From NCBI RefSeq assembly GCF_014646695.1, contig NZ_BMNT01000001.1:179308-243307 (forward strand): 64,000 nucleotides of DNA. Reading direction: 5' to 3'. Shown here piece by piece: positions 44,779-53,858 of the stretch. The notes below the pieces were generated by a model, which searched no databases, was not told the DNA's origin, and worked only from the letters and a program-made list of their open reading frames with translations. Position numbers and translations under genes: made by a program. This DNA comes from Sphaerisporangium melleum. Lineage in GTDB: Bacteria; Actinomycetota; Actinomycetes; Streptosporangiales; Streptosporangiaceae. Every line of letters begins with the position of its first letter. The stretch's first letter is position 1.

Positions 44779-45987
44779 ATGCTTCTTTCCCGTCCCCGCC
44801 GGGCCACGGCACGTGGCCTGCTGCTCGGAGCCTGTGCCGCCACCGCGGCGGCGGCCGTGCTCGCCGCCGGCCTGACGCCCGCCTCGGGCGCCGCGTCCGG
44901 CCCGGTCCCCGTCCCGGCAGCCGCGTCCGGCACGGTCCCCGTCCCGGTCGCCGCCTCCGGCCCGCAGCCGGCCGCGGCCGTCCTGTCCGGCATGGCGCCG
45001 GCCGCCGCGGACACCACCCCGCCGAGCGAGCCCACGGGGCTGACCCCGCGGACCATCTACCGCAACGGCGTGGCGGGCCTGTCCTGGACGCCGTCGACCG
45101 ATGACGTGGCGGTCACCGGATACGAGATCTACGCCTGGTCGTTCGGCTCTCCCTTCGCCCGCGCCCAGGCGCAGATCACCACCACGGCGACCCAGGTGAG
45201 CGCGCAGGTGACGGACCTCACGCCGGACCGTGCCTACCTGTTCTACGTCGTGGCCACCGACGCCGCCGGCAACCGCAGCGTGCCCAGCCTGCTCGCCATG
45301 AACCGGGCCATGGCCGAGCCGCCGATCCCGAGCTCTCCGGGGCCCTGGACGCCACAGACTCCCACCAACCTGCGCGTCTTCGACGGAGCGGAACCCGGCT
45401 GGGTGGCACTGCAGTGGACGCCCATCGGCGCCACCAACACGACCCACTGGCCGGTGCTCCGCCGATCCTCCACCGTGTGGAACGTCGTGGACGACAGCCC
45501 GCTCCCGCGTACCCTGTCCGTCCCGATCGGCGGCGAGGCGACCTACACCTTCCAGGTGGTGCAACGCGACGAGGCCAACCTGAGCGCGCCGTCCGATCCC
45601 GCCACCTACGTCAACCCCTACCCCTCGCCGAGCCCTTCCGCGACACCTTCGGAGACTCCGGCGCCCGCGACCTGCGCGGTCGGCTACCGGGCGAAGAGCT
45701 GGACGACCGGCTTCACCGCCGACGTCACCATCAAGAACACCGGGACCACGGCGGTGAGCGGATGGCGGCTGGGGTTCGCCTTCCCCCTCGCCACCCAGCG
45801 CCTGGCCTTCGGCTGGTCGGCCACCTGGGCGCAGTCGGGGACGAACGTGACCGCGGCCGACGCCGGCTGGAACAAGACCATCAAGCCCGGCAAGTCGATC
45901 ACGATCGGCTTCAACGGCAAGCACTCCGGCACCAACCCCGCGCCCACGGCCTTCACCCTGAACGGGGCCGCCTGCACGGCGGGCTGA
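44779..45987 (+). CDS. Secreted FnIII-CBM2 protein without catalytic domain
   Basis: The 402-residue precursor has a signal peptide (to about ASGAA) and an Ala/Pro/Val repeat (PVPVPAAASG). Two fibronectin type III-like domains follow (about 75-175, with GLSWTPSTDDVAVTGYEIY, and 190-285), then a Ser/Pro linker. The last 100 residues are a family 2 carbohydrate-binding module (CAVGYRAKSWTTGFTADVTI, with conserved Trp residues). CBM2 binds cellulose, chitin or xylan. No hydrolase domain is present, so it may be a substrate-adhesion protein. ATG 44779 follows AGGAAGG. Confidence 0.9.
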   Translation: MLLSRPRRATARGLLLGACAATAAAAVLAAGLTPASGAASGPVPVPAAASGTVPVPVAASGPQPAAAVLSGMAPAAADTTPPSEPTGLTPRTIYRNGVAGLSWTPSTDDVAVTGYEIYAWSFGSPFARAQAQITTTATQVSAQVTDLTPDRAYLFYVVATDAAGNRSVPSLLAMNRAMAEPPIPSSPGPWTPQTPTNLRVFDGAEPGWVALQWTPIGATNTTHWPVLRRSSTVWNVVDDSPLPRTLSVPIGGEATYTFQVVQRDEANLSAPSDPATYVNPYPSPSPSATPSETPAPATCAVGYRAKSWTTGFTADVTIKNTGTTAVSGWRLGFAFPLATQRLAFGWSATWAQSGTNVTAADAGWNKTIKPGKSITIGFNGKHSGTNPAPTAFTLNGAACTAG

Positions 45988-46008
45988 CCGGGACGCGCTG
46001 ATGGCGGA

Positions 46009-46044
46009 CCCACGGACCGGGGTCTCATCGCCCCGGCCCGTGGG
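46009..46044. terminator. Bidirectional terminator hairpin
   Basis: Arms 46009-46022 and 46031-46044 pair over 14 positions with one A-C mismatch and an 8-base loop, exactly between the convergent CBM2 and xdhC stops. Confidence 0.8.
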
Positions 46045-46048
46045 CCGG

Positions 46049-47197
46049 TCAGGCCGCCGGGGCCGGAGCCGCCGGACGGTGGATCGGGACGCCGGTGTCG
46101 GCCAGCGGAATGCCGGTGCCGCCGTGGCGGGCCGCCACGATCTCGGCGGCGATGGAGAGCGCGGTCTCCTCGGGGGTCCGGGCGCCGAGGTCGAGCCCGA
46201 TCGGGGAGCGCAGGTGGGCGAGGGCCGTGTCGGAGATGCCCTCCTCGCGCAGCCGTGCGATGCGCTCGCGGTGGGTGCGCCGGGACCCCATGGCGCCGAC
46301 GTAGCCGACCGGAAGGCGCAAGGCCAGTTCGAGCAGCGGCACGTCGAACTTCGGGTCGTGGGTCAGCACGCACAGCGCCGTACGCCGGTCGAGGCGGCCC
46401 GCCCGTGCCTCGGCGTCCAGGTAGCGGTGCGGCCAGTCCACCACGATCTCGTCGGCGTCGGGGAAGCGCCCCGCCGTGGTGAAGACCGGACGGGCGTCGC
46501 ACACGGTGACGTGGAAGCCCAGGAACCGCCCGGCGCGTACCAGTGCGGCGGCGAAGTCAATGGCGCCGAACACGAGCATGCGCGGCGGCGTGGCCGCGGA
46601 CTCCACCAGCAGGGTCACCGGCTCGCCGCACAGCCCGCCGTCGGCGCCGACGCGCACGGTGGCCGTGCGGCCCTGCGCGAGCAGCGCCGCCGCCTCGGCC
46701 GCCGCGGTGGCGTCGAGTTCGGTGCCGCCGTACAGGGTTCCCTCGTAGGTCCCGTCGGGGCGTACGGTGAGGGCGCCGCGGCCGAGGAGTTCGCCGGGCC
46801 CGTCCGCGACGCGCGCGAACGCGGTGGCGCGCCCGTCCAGGGCCGCGTCCAGCGCGGCCTTCAGGGCGGGGCGGGCGGCGTCGGTGCGCCGCATCGGTGT
46901 GACCAGGATGTCCAGGACGCCGCCGCAGGTGAGACCGACGGCGAAGGCGTCGTCGTCGCTGTACCCGAACCGGTGTGACACCGGCGTGCCGGTCTCCAGG
47001 ACCTCCAGGCACAGTTCGTACACGGCGCTCTCGACGCAGCCGCCCGAGACGCTGCCGATGGCCGAGCCGGTCTCGTCCACGGCCAGGGCCGCTCCGGGAA
47101 GCCGGGGGGCGCTGCCGGTCACCGACACGACGGTCGCGAGCGCGAAGTCCCGCCCGCTCAGACACCATTCGCGAAGCTCCGATGCCATGTCCAGCAT
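46049..47197 (-). CDS. xdhC: XdhC/CoxI-family molybdenum hydroxylase maturation factor
   Basis: The 382-residue protein has the XdhC_CoxI domain (MLDMASELREWCLSGRDFALATVVSV split; SVSGGCVESAVYELCLEVL) and a C-terminal Rossmann domain (MLVFGAIDFAAALVRAGRFLG). The later ALCVLTHDPKFDVPLLELAL and YVGAMGSRRTHRERIARL are typical. XdhC binds molybdenum cofactor, supports its sulfuration and loads xanthine dehydrogenase-type enzymes. The candidate client here is the CoxS/L/M enzyme at 56-60 kb. Its ATG lies 4 bases after the stop of the IS701-like gene, which implies one transcript. Confidence 0.92.
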   Translation of the reverse strand: MLDMASELREWCLSGRDFALATVVSVTGSAPRLPGAALAVDETGSAIGSVSGGCVESAVYELCLEVLETGTPVSHRFGYSDDDAFAVGLTCGGVLDILVTPMRRTDAARPALKAALDAALDGRATAFARVADGPGELLGRGALTVRPDGTYEGTLYGGTELDATAAAEAAALLAQGRTATVRVGADGGLCGEPVTLLVESAATPPRMLVFGAIDFAAALVRAGRFLGFHVTVCDARPVFTTAGRFPDADEIVVDWPHRYLDAEARAGRLDRRTALCVLTHDPKFDVPLLELALRLPVGYVGAMGSRRTHRERIARLREEGISDTALAHLRSPIGLDLGARTPEETALSIAAEIVAARHGGTGIPLADTGVPIHRPAAPAPAA

Positions 47198-47201
47198 GGT
47201 G

Positions 47202-48590
47202 CTACCTGGCTTTCGAGTAAGTTCCGGCTGTTCTGGCCTGCCGGACCGGCGGGGTCGGCAGCGGGGGCGGCGGGCTGGGGACGTCGCCTCGTTCGGTTCC
47301 GTCCAGCCGGCCCGCTCCGTCGATCCGGCCGGCTCTGACGGCATGACCGGGGCCGTGCACCGCGCCGTTCTGCACGCCTTGGTGGGATCGGGCCATTCGC
47401 CCGTTGTGTTCGGTACGGGCCGCGGGATCCGACACCCGCTGCCCGCGTAACGCGAAAAGCGTGGCCGCATGGGCCACGCTGGCGAGCGTCGCGTGGTGAT
47501 GCCAGCCCCGGTAGGACCGGCCCTCGAAGTCCCGTATGCCCACCGCCTCGCTCACTTCCGCGAAATCGAGCGCGGTCTGGTCCAGCAACTTGGCCAGCGT
47601 GAAGAGCTGGGACAGTGGCATGTCCCGGAGGTTGGTGATCCAGAAGCCGGACGGCAGGGGGTTGGACGGCTCGGTCCATGCCCCGAAGAGCAGTAAGGGT
47701 TGCAGTTCGACGGCCGTCCGGTCCTCCCCCGGCGCCGCGTGCACGGCCGCCGCGGCCAGTGGGGTGCCGGCACCGTCGGACGCGCCCTGCCCGCGCCAGT
47801 CGGCCAGCCGACGCTGCGACCGCAGCGACTCGATCAGCTCCCGGGCGGACGCCTGGTACGGAAGTGCCCTGTGGCGCCCCGCGGTGGCGAGCGCGACGGG
47901 CAGCGATCCGTCGACCTTGAGCACGAAGGGGATGGCGTACAGCGAGAACGCCTCCATCGTGTGGTGCAGGTCGGCGTTGGAGACCGCCATGATCACAGGG
48001 CGCTGTTCGAGCTGCCAGGTCCCCGACATGCGCACGACCGCGTCGATGGCCTCCTGCGTCGGGGTCTGTGACCGCGCGGTGTCCGGGATCCGGGCGCTGT
48101 GCCGGCGCACCCGCTCCGTCGTCCAGGGAGCCGGCAGGGTGAGGATCCACTCGACGGGGAAGCTGGCGCCGCTGTAGGCGAACCACACTCCGACGGCCCG
48201 TTGACAGTTGGCCATGCGGCCCAGCTCGGGGACGAACTGGCGGCCCACACCCACCGACTGGTCCCCGGCCTTCTCTATGATCAACGATTGGACCACCCAG
48301 GCGAGCGGCGGTTGCGAGGTGCGTTCGAGGTACTGCGCGAGTGCGCGACGCACCGGTGCCCACGCCCAAGGTGACTTGCTGATGAACTGCTGCAGGCTCT
48401 GCTCGGCGGAGCCCTCGCCCCCCCTCGCCATATTTCGAATTGTCTTCTTACCCGCCGTCGAGACCAGGCCTCGCAGATAGACCCGCGCCCAATTCCGCTG
48501 GTCTTTTCTGGATAAGGTGTCGAATAGGAGGGTAATCATCGCGTCCAGCTGCGCGTAGATCTGATCCGTCCACAGCGTGTCGAAAGCCAT
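47202..48590 (-). CDS. IS701-like transposase homologue lacking DDE catalytic residues, probably domesticated
   Basis: The 462-residue protein starts MAFDTLWTDQIYAQLDAM after GGGAGG. It keeps IS701/DDE_5 landmarks: SVGVGRQFVPELGRMANCQ and the C-terminal DFEGRSYRGWHHHATLASVAH split at usual spacing. The first catalytic region, normally IDDTGFxKKG, reads VQSLIIEKAG. The second, normally VxADxxYG, reads MAVSNADLHH. Both Asp residues are therefore missing. I saw no terminal inverted repeats. It ends in a Pro-rich tail, 4 bases before xdhC. A DNA-binding regulator derived from a transposase is the likely role. Confidence 0.8.
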   Translation of the reverse strand: MAFDTLWTDQIYAQLDAMITLLFDTLSRKDQRNWARVYLRGLVSTAGKKTIRNMARGGEGSAEQSLQQFISKSPWAWAPVRRALAQYLERTSQPPLAWVVQSLIIEKAGDQSVGVGRQFVPELGRMANCQRAVGVWFAYSGASFPVEWILTLPAPWTTERVRRHSARIPDTARSQTPTQEAIDAVVRMSGTWQLEQRPVIMAVSNADLHHTMEAFSLYAIPFVLKVDGSLPVALATAGRHRALPYQASARELIESLRSQRRLADWRGQGASDGAGTPLAAAAVHAAPGEDRTAVELQPLLLFGAWTEPSNPLPSGFWITNLRDMPLSQLFTLAKLLDQTALDFAEVSEAVGIRDFEGRSYRGWHHHATLASVAHAATLFALRGQRVSDPAARTEHNGRMARSHQGVQNGAVHGPGHAVRAGRIDGAGRLDGTERGDVPSPPPPLPTPPVRQARTAGTYSKAR

Positions 48591-49069
48591 ACAACCTCCC
48601 CCGCCAGTAGCTAGATCCATAACGTACTTGACCAATGGCCATGACGGTAGGATGTCGCATCTACTTCATGAGGTCAGGCGCGGATGGAGCGCATGGTGCC
48701 GAGCACATTCACGTTCCGAATCCGTTTGTAAGTGTTCGGTGACTAAATCAATCGGCCCGATATGGCGCGGCGATGACGATCACGTTAACATGCATGACAT
48801 GGCCGGTTTACCCGTAGCTCACATCGACACGCGCGATCATGAATGCCCCCCGGCGAGCCGGCCGGTCGCCCCAATCGCCACCCCCCGCTCACAGCGGATC
48901 GGTACCTGCGCCTGTGCAGCGAGTAGCGTACCATCCGGCGCGGCGAAGCGGATATCCACGGAAGTCGCCTTCAGGGCCGCGTCCAGGTGATCCGGGTCGG
49001 CGGCGGCTACATTTCCGGTGTGCCCGATAATCCGTGAGGGGGAAGCGGAGTTCGGGAGTCGTACGCGTT

Positions 49070-49100
49070 CGGCCCGCCGGTCAGGGAGACCGGCGGGCCG
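49070..49100. terminator. 13-bp hairpin
   Basis: Arms 49070-49082 and 49088-49100 are perfectly complementary with a 5-base loop. It is probably a terminator for whatever was transcribed here. No T-tract follows on either strand. Confidence 0.5.
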
Positions 49101-49217
49101 TGGCGGCCCGCTCCGGGCGGCGAATGCTGGTCCGTGCCGCGGCGGCGTGGTGCGCGTCCCCTTCTGGACACGGCCGTGAGGAGCGAGGCGGCACCCGGTG
49201 GCGCCGCGCGGGGGCCG

Positions 49218-49236
49218 GCGGGCCACAGTGGCCCGC
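49218..49236 (-). terminator. Terminator hairpin after the TMEM175-like gene
   Basis: GCGGGCCA (49218-49225) and TGGCCCGC (49229-49236) pair perfectly with a 3-base loop, 10 bases past the stop codon. Confidence 0.6.
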
Positions 49237-49245
49237 GTACGGCCG

Positions 49246-49878
49246 TTACGCGTCCTCGGCGGGGACCCGGTCGTCGATGATGAGCGGAATGGGGATCTGG
49301 TTGAACGCGTAGTAAATCGCGATGATGGCGTGGGCGGCCACGGCCAGCGGAGCGGAGAAGAAGGCGATGACCAGCGTGATGGGATAGGCAATGGAACCGA
49401 GCCCGAAACGCATCCGGGTGGCCCGGGCGCCGTCCTTGTCGACGTTGTCGCGGAACAGGTGGCCGACCCGGGTGACGTACCACCAGAAGCACAGGAATGC
49501 CACGGCATAAACGACCGTGAGGGCGCTGTAGATGATCGCCGCGATTCTCGCCGACTCGGGATTGCCGAGGTGGACGGCGAGCAGGGCGGTCGTCCAGGGG
49601 ATCACCGCCACGATCATCAGCACCATGAGGTTGAGGAACAGCAGCGGCCGGTCCACCTTTTTAATGTGGCCGAAAATGGTGTGATGGTTGACCCACATGA
49701 CACCGATGACCAGGAAACTGACCACATAGGCGGCGTATTGCGGCCACTGCAGGGCGAGCTCGTGCCAGAGTTCCGATCCCTCCGCCTCCGGCACCTTGAT
49801 CTCCAGAATGAGAATGGTGATGATGATCGCGAAGACGGCGTCGCTGAATAACTCGAGCCGACTGGGTTCCCGTTCCAT
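49246..49878 (-). CDS. TMEM175-family (DUF1211) potassium channel-like membrane protein
   Basis: The 210-residue protein begins at ATG 49876-49878 behind GAGGGA. It has the family hallmark FSD motif in the first helix (LELFSDAVFAIIITILILEI), then further helices to a total of about six (AAYVVSFLVIGVMWVNHH, FLNLMVLMIVAVIPW, AAIIYSALTVVYAVAFLCF, YPITLVIAFFSAPLAVAAH). Bacterial members form tetrameric K+ channels with an isoleucine/leucine filter formed by helix 1. It lies 107 bases after the SnoaL gene, in the same direction. Confidence 0.9.
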   Translation of the reverse strand: MEREPSRLELFSDAVFAIIITILILEIKVPEAEGSELWHELALQWPQYAAYVVSFLVIGVMWVNHHTIFGHIKKVDRPLLFLNLMVLMIVAVIPWTTALLAVHLGNPESARIAAIIYSALTVVYAVAFLCFWWYVTRVGHLFRDNVDKDGARATRMRFGLGSIAYPITLVIAFFSAPLAVAAHAIIAIYYAFNQIPIPLIIDDRVPAEDA

Positions 49879-49985
49879 GCCTATTTTCCCTCGGTTCGTC
49901 CCGGATTCATCGCCGTGTGCGGAGAAGCCGGCTCCGCCACTCCGCACACGGTATCGAAGATCGTCCGGTCAGACGCCGAATCCGG

Positions 49986-50327
49986 TCAGCTTCCGAATCC
50001 CGCCGTCTGCCGCCAGATACGGCCGTCCTTGACGACGAGGGTGCCGAACGCGTGCTCCGGCTCGCCGTTCAGGTTCATGATCGCGCGGTAGAAGATGGTG
50101 TCGTCGGTCTCGATGTACTCCTGGAGCTCCACCAGGGTCGGCTTGAGCGTCAGGTAGCCGGCGAACGTCTCACGCACCGCCTCGATCCCCTCCGAGACGC
50201 CCTCGTAGCGCAGCAGGGCGGCGTCGTCGGTGTAGTTCTTCATGACGGCCTCGAGGTCGAGGGCGTCCAGCGCCTCCATCTGGCGCTGGAAGACCGGGTG
50301 CAGCTTGGAGATGTCGTACTTGGACAT
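49986..50327 (-). CDS. SnoaL/NTF2-like protein
   Basis: The 113-residue protein starts MSKYDISKLHPVFQRQM after GAGGAG. The pattern of N-terminal helices, NYTDDAALLRYEG and a C-terminal beta sheet (TIFYRAIMNLNGEPEHAFGT) fits the NTF2-like cone fold. Such proteins are small-molecule enzymes or binding partners; the pocket residues do not tell which. It follows the cNMP-domain histidine kinase by 31 bases and is probably the last gene of the glgE-glgB-kinase operon. Confidence 0.85.
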   Translation of the reverse strand: MSKYDISKLHPVFQRQMEALDALDLEAVMKNYTDDAALLRYEGVSEGIEAVRETFAGYLTLKPTLVELQEYIETDDTIFYRAIMNLNGEPEHAFGTLVVKDGRIWRQTAGFGS

Positions 50328-50358
50328 GTCAACTCCTCGTGATGGGTGAACTCTGCGG

Positions 50359-51942
50359 TTACTCCGGAAGGGCGCAGGCCACGCCCTCCGCGCTCCCGCC
50401 CAGTGGGAGCCGGACGACCATGCGGGTGTCGCCGGGCACGGAGCGGGCGGTGATCGAGCCGCGATGACGCTGGGTGACGATCCGGTAGCTGAGGTGCAGG
50501 CCGAGTCCAGTGCCCTTGCCAACGTCCTTGGTGGTGTAGAACGGCTCGAATATTCGGGGAAGCGTCTTTTCGGGGATGCCCTGGCCGGTGTCGCCGACCT
50601 CGACGACCAGGCAGTTTCCCTCCACGTGCGCGCGCAGCGTCAGCGTGCCGCCCTCGCCGCCCATGGCGTCCACCGCGTTGGCGATGAGGTTCGTCCAGAC
50701 CTGGTTCAGCTCGCTGGGGTAGCCCATCAGGCGCGGCAGTCCGGGAGCGTACTCACGGACGATGTGGATCTCGCCGAGCTTGGCGCGCAGCATCGTGAGC
50801 GTGTTGTCGATGCCCTCGGTGACGGAGAACTGCTGCTGCGGCGCCCGATCGAGGTTGGCGTAGTCGCGGGTCGCCGAGACGAGCTGGGAGATGCGGGGGC
50901 CCGCGGCGCGCAGTTCGGCGGTCAGCGCGCGGGTCTCCAGCACCGCTCCCAGGTGGTCCAGAGCGGCCGGCAGGGCGTCCTCGCCGATCCCGTCCAGGCG
51001 GTCGTGCAGCCAGTCGAGGTCCAGGCCGAGGTCGGCGATGCCCGCGGCGAGCAGCTCGGGGCGCTGGGCGCCCATGTCGTCGGCCCAGTCGGTGATGTCG
51101 TCCTCGACGTCGCTCTGCACGACCGGGTCGATGTCGGCCGGCGGTGGCGTGTCGTCCAGGTCGGCGGTGAGCCGGTCGAACACGGCGCGCTCCTGCGGGG
51201 ACGCGGCGGCGCCCCAGGCGTGCGCGGTGACGATGAGCCGGTCGACGGCGGTGCCGAGTTCCTGGGCGGCCCGCGCCACGGCCGCGGCGGGGTTGTTCAG
51301 CTCGTGGGCCAGGCCCGCGGCGAGCGTGCCCAGCGCCTCGACGGTGGCGCGGCTGCGGGCCTGCACCTCCGAGGACTTGATCCGCCACGCCAGCACGGGC
51401 AGCAGCACCGCGGCCACCCCCTGGCAGCGGACCAGCATCTCGAAGAACACCGGTTTGGCGTACGCCACGACGGTGGTGGGGCCGCTCGCCGAGACCGTCG
51501 CCACGTACCCGTCGTCGGTGAGCAGCGGCAGCTCACCGGTGAAGCGATGGGCGGCGGTCGGCTTGTTGTCGTGCCGCTCCGCGGGGTCCTCGTCGGTGGA
51601 GTGCCGGGTCAGCACCTCCTCGCGGCCGTCGATCACCTTGGTGACGACCAGGCCGCCCTGGAGCAGGACGTAGAAGTGCGTGGCCTCCTCGCCGTCGCGG
51701 AACAGGGCCTCACCGCCGCGGTAGTCGACCGGGTGCGACACCGAGACGAGCCAGTCGAGCTGCTCCTCGGTGAGCCCGGCGAAGATCTCAAGCGAGCGCA
51801 GGGCCTCGCGCAGCCGTCCGGGGTCCCGGAAATCCGGCACGTCGCCGTCCCCTCCCGGCCGGTCCTGTCCGGGGCCGGGGCGGGTGGCGCCCGGCGCGTC
51901 CTGCGCCGGGTGCGTGGACATGGACCGGATGGGTGAGGTCAC
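50359..51942 (-). CDS. Soluble histidine kinase with N-terminal cyclic-nucleotide-binding-like domain
   Basis: The 527-residue protein starts at GTG 51940-51942, whose GTGA overlaps the glgB stop; GAGGAG lies 8 bases upstream. A cNMP-binding-like domain (about 50-165, [18 protein letters not shown] onward, with [17 protein letters not shown]) precedes a histidine-kinase module. The H-box is [12 protein letters not shown], and the ATPase has [18 protein letters not shown] and [12 protein letters not shown]. No membrane helix is visible, so it is cytoplasmic. A conserved Trp/Asp-rich spacer separates H-box and ATPase. The coupling to glgB suggests it reports on alpha-glucan metabolism. No response regulator is adjacent. 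Confidence 0.88.
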   Translation of the reverse strand: MTSPIRSMSTHPAQDAPGATRPGPGQDRPGGDGDVPDFRDPGRLREALRSLEIFAGLTEEQLDWLVSVSHPVDYRGGEALFRDGEEATHFYVLLQGGLVVTKVIDGREEVLTRHSTDEDPAERHDNKPTAAHRFTGELPLLTDDGYVATVSASGPTTVVAYAKPVFFEMLVRCQGVAAVLLPVLAWRIKSSEVQARSRATVEALGTLAAGLAHELNNPAAAVARAAQELGTAVDRLIVTAHAWGAAASPQERAVFDRLTADLDDTPPPADIDPVVQSDVEDDITDWADDMGAQRPELLAAGIADLGLDLDWLHDRLDGIGEDALPAALDHLGAVLETRALTAELRAAGPRISQLVSATRDYANLDRAPQQQFSVTEGIDNTLTMLRAKLGEIHIVREYAPGLPRLMGYPSELNQVWTNLIANAVDAMGGEGGTLTLRAHVEGNCLVVEVGDTGQGIPEKTLPRIFEPFYTTKDVGKGTGLGLHLSYRIVTQRHRGSITARSVPGDTRMVVRLPLGGSAEGVACALPE

Positions 51943-53858
51943 CGGGTGAACTCCTCGGTACGCGGGGCCAGCAGCAGTGCCGCCAGGGGCGGCAGGACGA
52001 TGCGGGCGTGGGCGGGCAGGCCTTGGCGGGGGATGGGCACGGCACGCACGGTGCCGAGGTTGCCGGCGCCGCCGCCGCCGTAACAGCGGGCGTCGGTGTT
52101 GATCGACTCGGTCCACGCGCCGGCGTGCGGCAGGGCCAGCGTGAAGTCCTCGTGCAGGACCGGGCTGAAGTTGAAGACGCCGACGAACGGCGTGCCTTCG
52201 TGGTCGTAGCGGATGCAGGAGAGCACGTTGCGGGTGTTGTCGTCCGGGTCGATCCAGCGGAAGCCACCCGGATCGCTGTCGCGCGCCCACAGCGCGGGAG
52301 TGGCGCGGTAGACCCGGTTCAGGTCGCCCACCAGCCGCTGCACGCCGCGGTGCAGCCCGGCGTCCGGCCGGTCGCCGGTCAGGGCGTCCCAGTCGAGCCC
52401 GTCGTCGTGCCACCACTCCCCCGGCTGGGCGAACTCCTGCCCCATGAAGAGCAGTTGTTTGCCGGGATGCGTCCACATGAAGGCGTAATAGCCGCGCAGC
52501 TGGGCGAACTTCCGCCACCGGTCCGACCCGTGCATCTTGGTGAGCAGACTGCCCTTGAGGTGGACGACCTCGTCATGACTGAGCGCGAGCAGGTGGTGCT
52601 CGGCGTAGGTGTACATCATCGCGAAGGTCATCCGGTCGTGGTGGTGCTGCCGGTTCACCGGGTCTTCGGCCAGGTAGGCGAGGGTGTCGTGCATCCATCC
52701 CATGTTCCATTTCAGGTCGAAGCCGAGCCCGCCCCACCCCGCGGGCCGGGTGACGCCCTCCCAGGCGGTGGACTCCTCGGCGATGGTGACGGCGCCGGGG
52801 ACGCACTCGTGCACGGTGTCGTTGAGTTCGCGCAGGAAGGCCACCGCGTCGAGGTTCTCCCGGCCGCCGTGCGCGTTGGGCGTCCAGCCGCCGGGGCCGC
52901 GCGAGTAGTCCAGGTAGAGCATGGAGGCGACGGCGTCCACGCGCAGCCCGTCGAGATGGAACTCCTCCAGCCAGTAGAGCGCGTTGGCGATCAGGAAGTT
53001 GCGGACCTCGGGCCGGCCGTAGTCGAACTCCAGCGTGCCCCAGTCGGGGTGCTCGGCGCGGCGCGGGTCGGGGTGCTCGTACAGCGGGCCGCCGTCGAAG
53101 CGGGCCAGCGCCCAGTCGTCCTTCGGGAAATGCGCGGGCACCCAGTCGAGGATGACGCCGATGCCGGCCTGGTGCAGCGCGTCGATGAGGTACTTGAAGT
53201 CGTCGGGCGAGCCGAGCCGGGCGGTGGGCGCGAAGTAGGAGGTGATCTGGTAGCCCCACGAGCCGCCGAAGGGATGTTCGGCCACCGGCAGCAGCTCCAC
53301 GTGCGTGAAGCCCATCTCCTTGACGTACGCCGGGAGCTCACGGGCCAGGTCCCGGTAGCCGAGCCCGTGCCGCCAGGAACCGGCGTGCACCTCGTAGATC
53401 GCCATCGGCCGTTCGTGGGCGGCCCCGCCGCGCCGCTCCAACCACGCGCCGTCGTGCCACTCGTGCGCCGAGGTGTGCACCAGCGAGGCGGTGCCGGGCG
53501 CCGGCTGCGCGGCGCGGGCGCAGGGGTCGGCCTTGCGCCGGGTGATCCCGTCGGCGCCGTCGATCTCGTACTGGTAGGGGCATCCGCCGGGCACCCCGGG
53601 GACGTACAGCTCCCACACGCCGCTGTCGCCGGCGCGGCGCATCGCGTGCGCGGCGCCGTCCCACCCGTTGAACGCGCCGACCACGCGCACGGCCCGCGCG
53701 CCCGGGGCCCACACGGCGAAGCCGACGCCTTCGTCCCGCTGATTGGCGCCCAGCACCCGCCACAGCCGGCGGTGCCGGCCCTCGGCGAGGAGGTACAGGT
53801 CCAGCTCGCCGAGCAGCGGCGCCGGCTGGGCGCTCGCGTCCGGCACCGTCGCGGTCAT
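51939..53858 (-). CDS. glgB: 1,4-alpha-glucan branching enzyme GlgB
   Basis: The 639-residue protein has an N-terminal CBM48 ([20 protein letters not shown]) and a GH13 barrel. The barrel holds the nucleophile Asp in [12 protein letters not shown], acid/base Glu in TIAEEST and transition-state Asp in LSHDEVVHL, plus the all-beta C-terminal domain. It introduces alpha-1,6 branches into glucan. It is about 90 residues shorter than actinobacterial GlgB proteins with two N-terminal modules, because only one is present. It overlaps glgE upstream by ATGA and the kinase gene downstream by GTGA. Confidence 0.96.
   Translation of the reverse strand: MTATVPDASAQPAPLLGELDLYLLAEGRHRRLWRVLGANQRDEGVGFAVWAPGARAVRVVGAFNGWDGAAHAMRRAGDSGVWELYVPGVPGGCPYQYEIDGADGITRRKADPCARAAQPAPGTASLVHTSAHEWHDGAWLERRGGAAHERPMAIYEVHAGSWRHGLGYRDLARELPAYVKEMGFTHVELLPVAEHPFGGSWGYQITSYFAPTARLGSPDDFKYLIDALHQAGIGVILDWVPAHFPKDDWALARFDGGPLYEHPDPRRAEHPDWGTLEFDYGRPEVRNFLIANALYWLEEFHLDGLRVDAVASMLYLDYSRGPGGWTPNAHGGRENLDAVAFLRELNDTVHECVPGAVTIAEESTAWEGVTRPAGWGGLGFDLKWNMGWMHDTLAYLAEDPVNRQHHHDRMTFAMMYTYAEHHLLALSHDEVVHLKGSLLTKMHGSDRWRKFAQLRGYYAFMWTHPGKQLLFMGQEFAQPGEWWHDDGLDWDALTGDRPDAGLHRGVQRLVGDLNRVYRATPALWARDSDPGGFRWIDPDDNTRNVLSCIRYDHEGTPFVGVFNFSPVLHEDFTLALPHAGAWTESINTDARCYGGGGAGNLGTVRAVPIPRQGLPAHARIVLPPLAALLLAPRTEEFTR

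Larger units (their letters stand above)
48591..49245. other. 655-bp intergenic region with promoter area and hairpins
   Basis: No intact gene is seen. The part 48591-48830 is less G+C-rich than its surroundings and probably holds the promoter of the IS701-like gene. On the minus strand at about 48837-49020 a frame gives protein-like text (DALKATSVDIRFAAPDGTLL is a near match of the read) but lacks a start codon and ribosome binding site, so it may be a remnant. Two hairpins are listed separately. Confidence 0.4.

Noticed and set aside
47202-48590. Calling an active IS701 insertion sequence
   Set aside because: The catalytic Asp residues are replaced and no terminal inverted repeats or target duplications were found around the gene.
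48837-49068. Minus-strand frame with protein-like C-terminal text
   Set aside because: No start codon with a ribosome binding site was found in the relevant stretch; it may be a remnant but cannot be supported.
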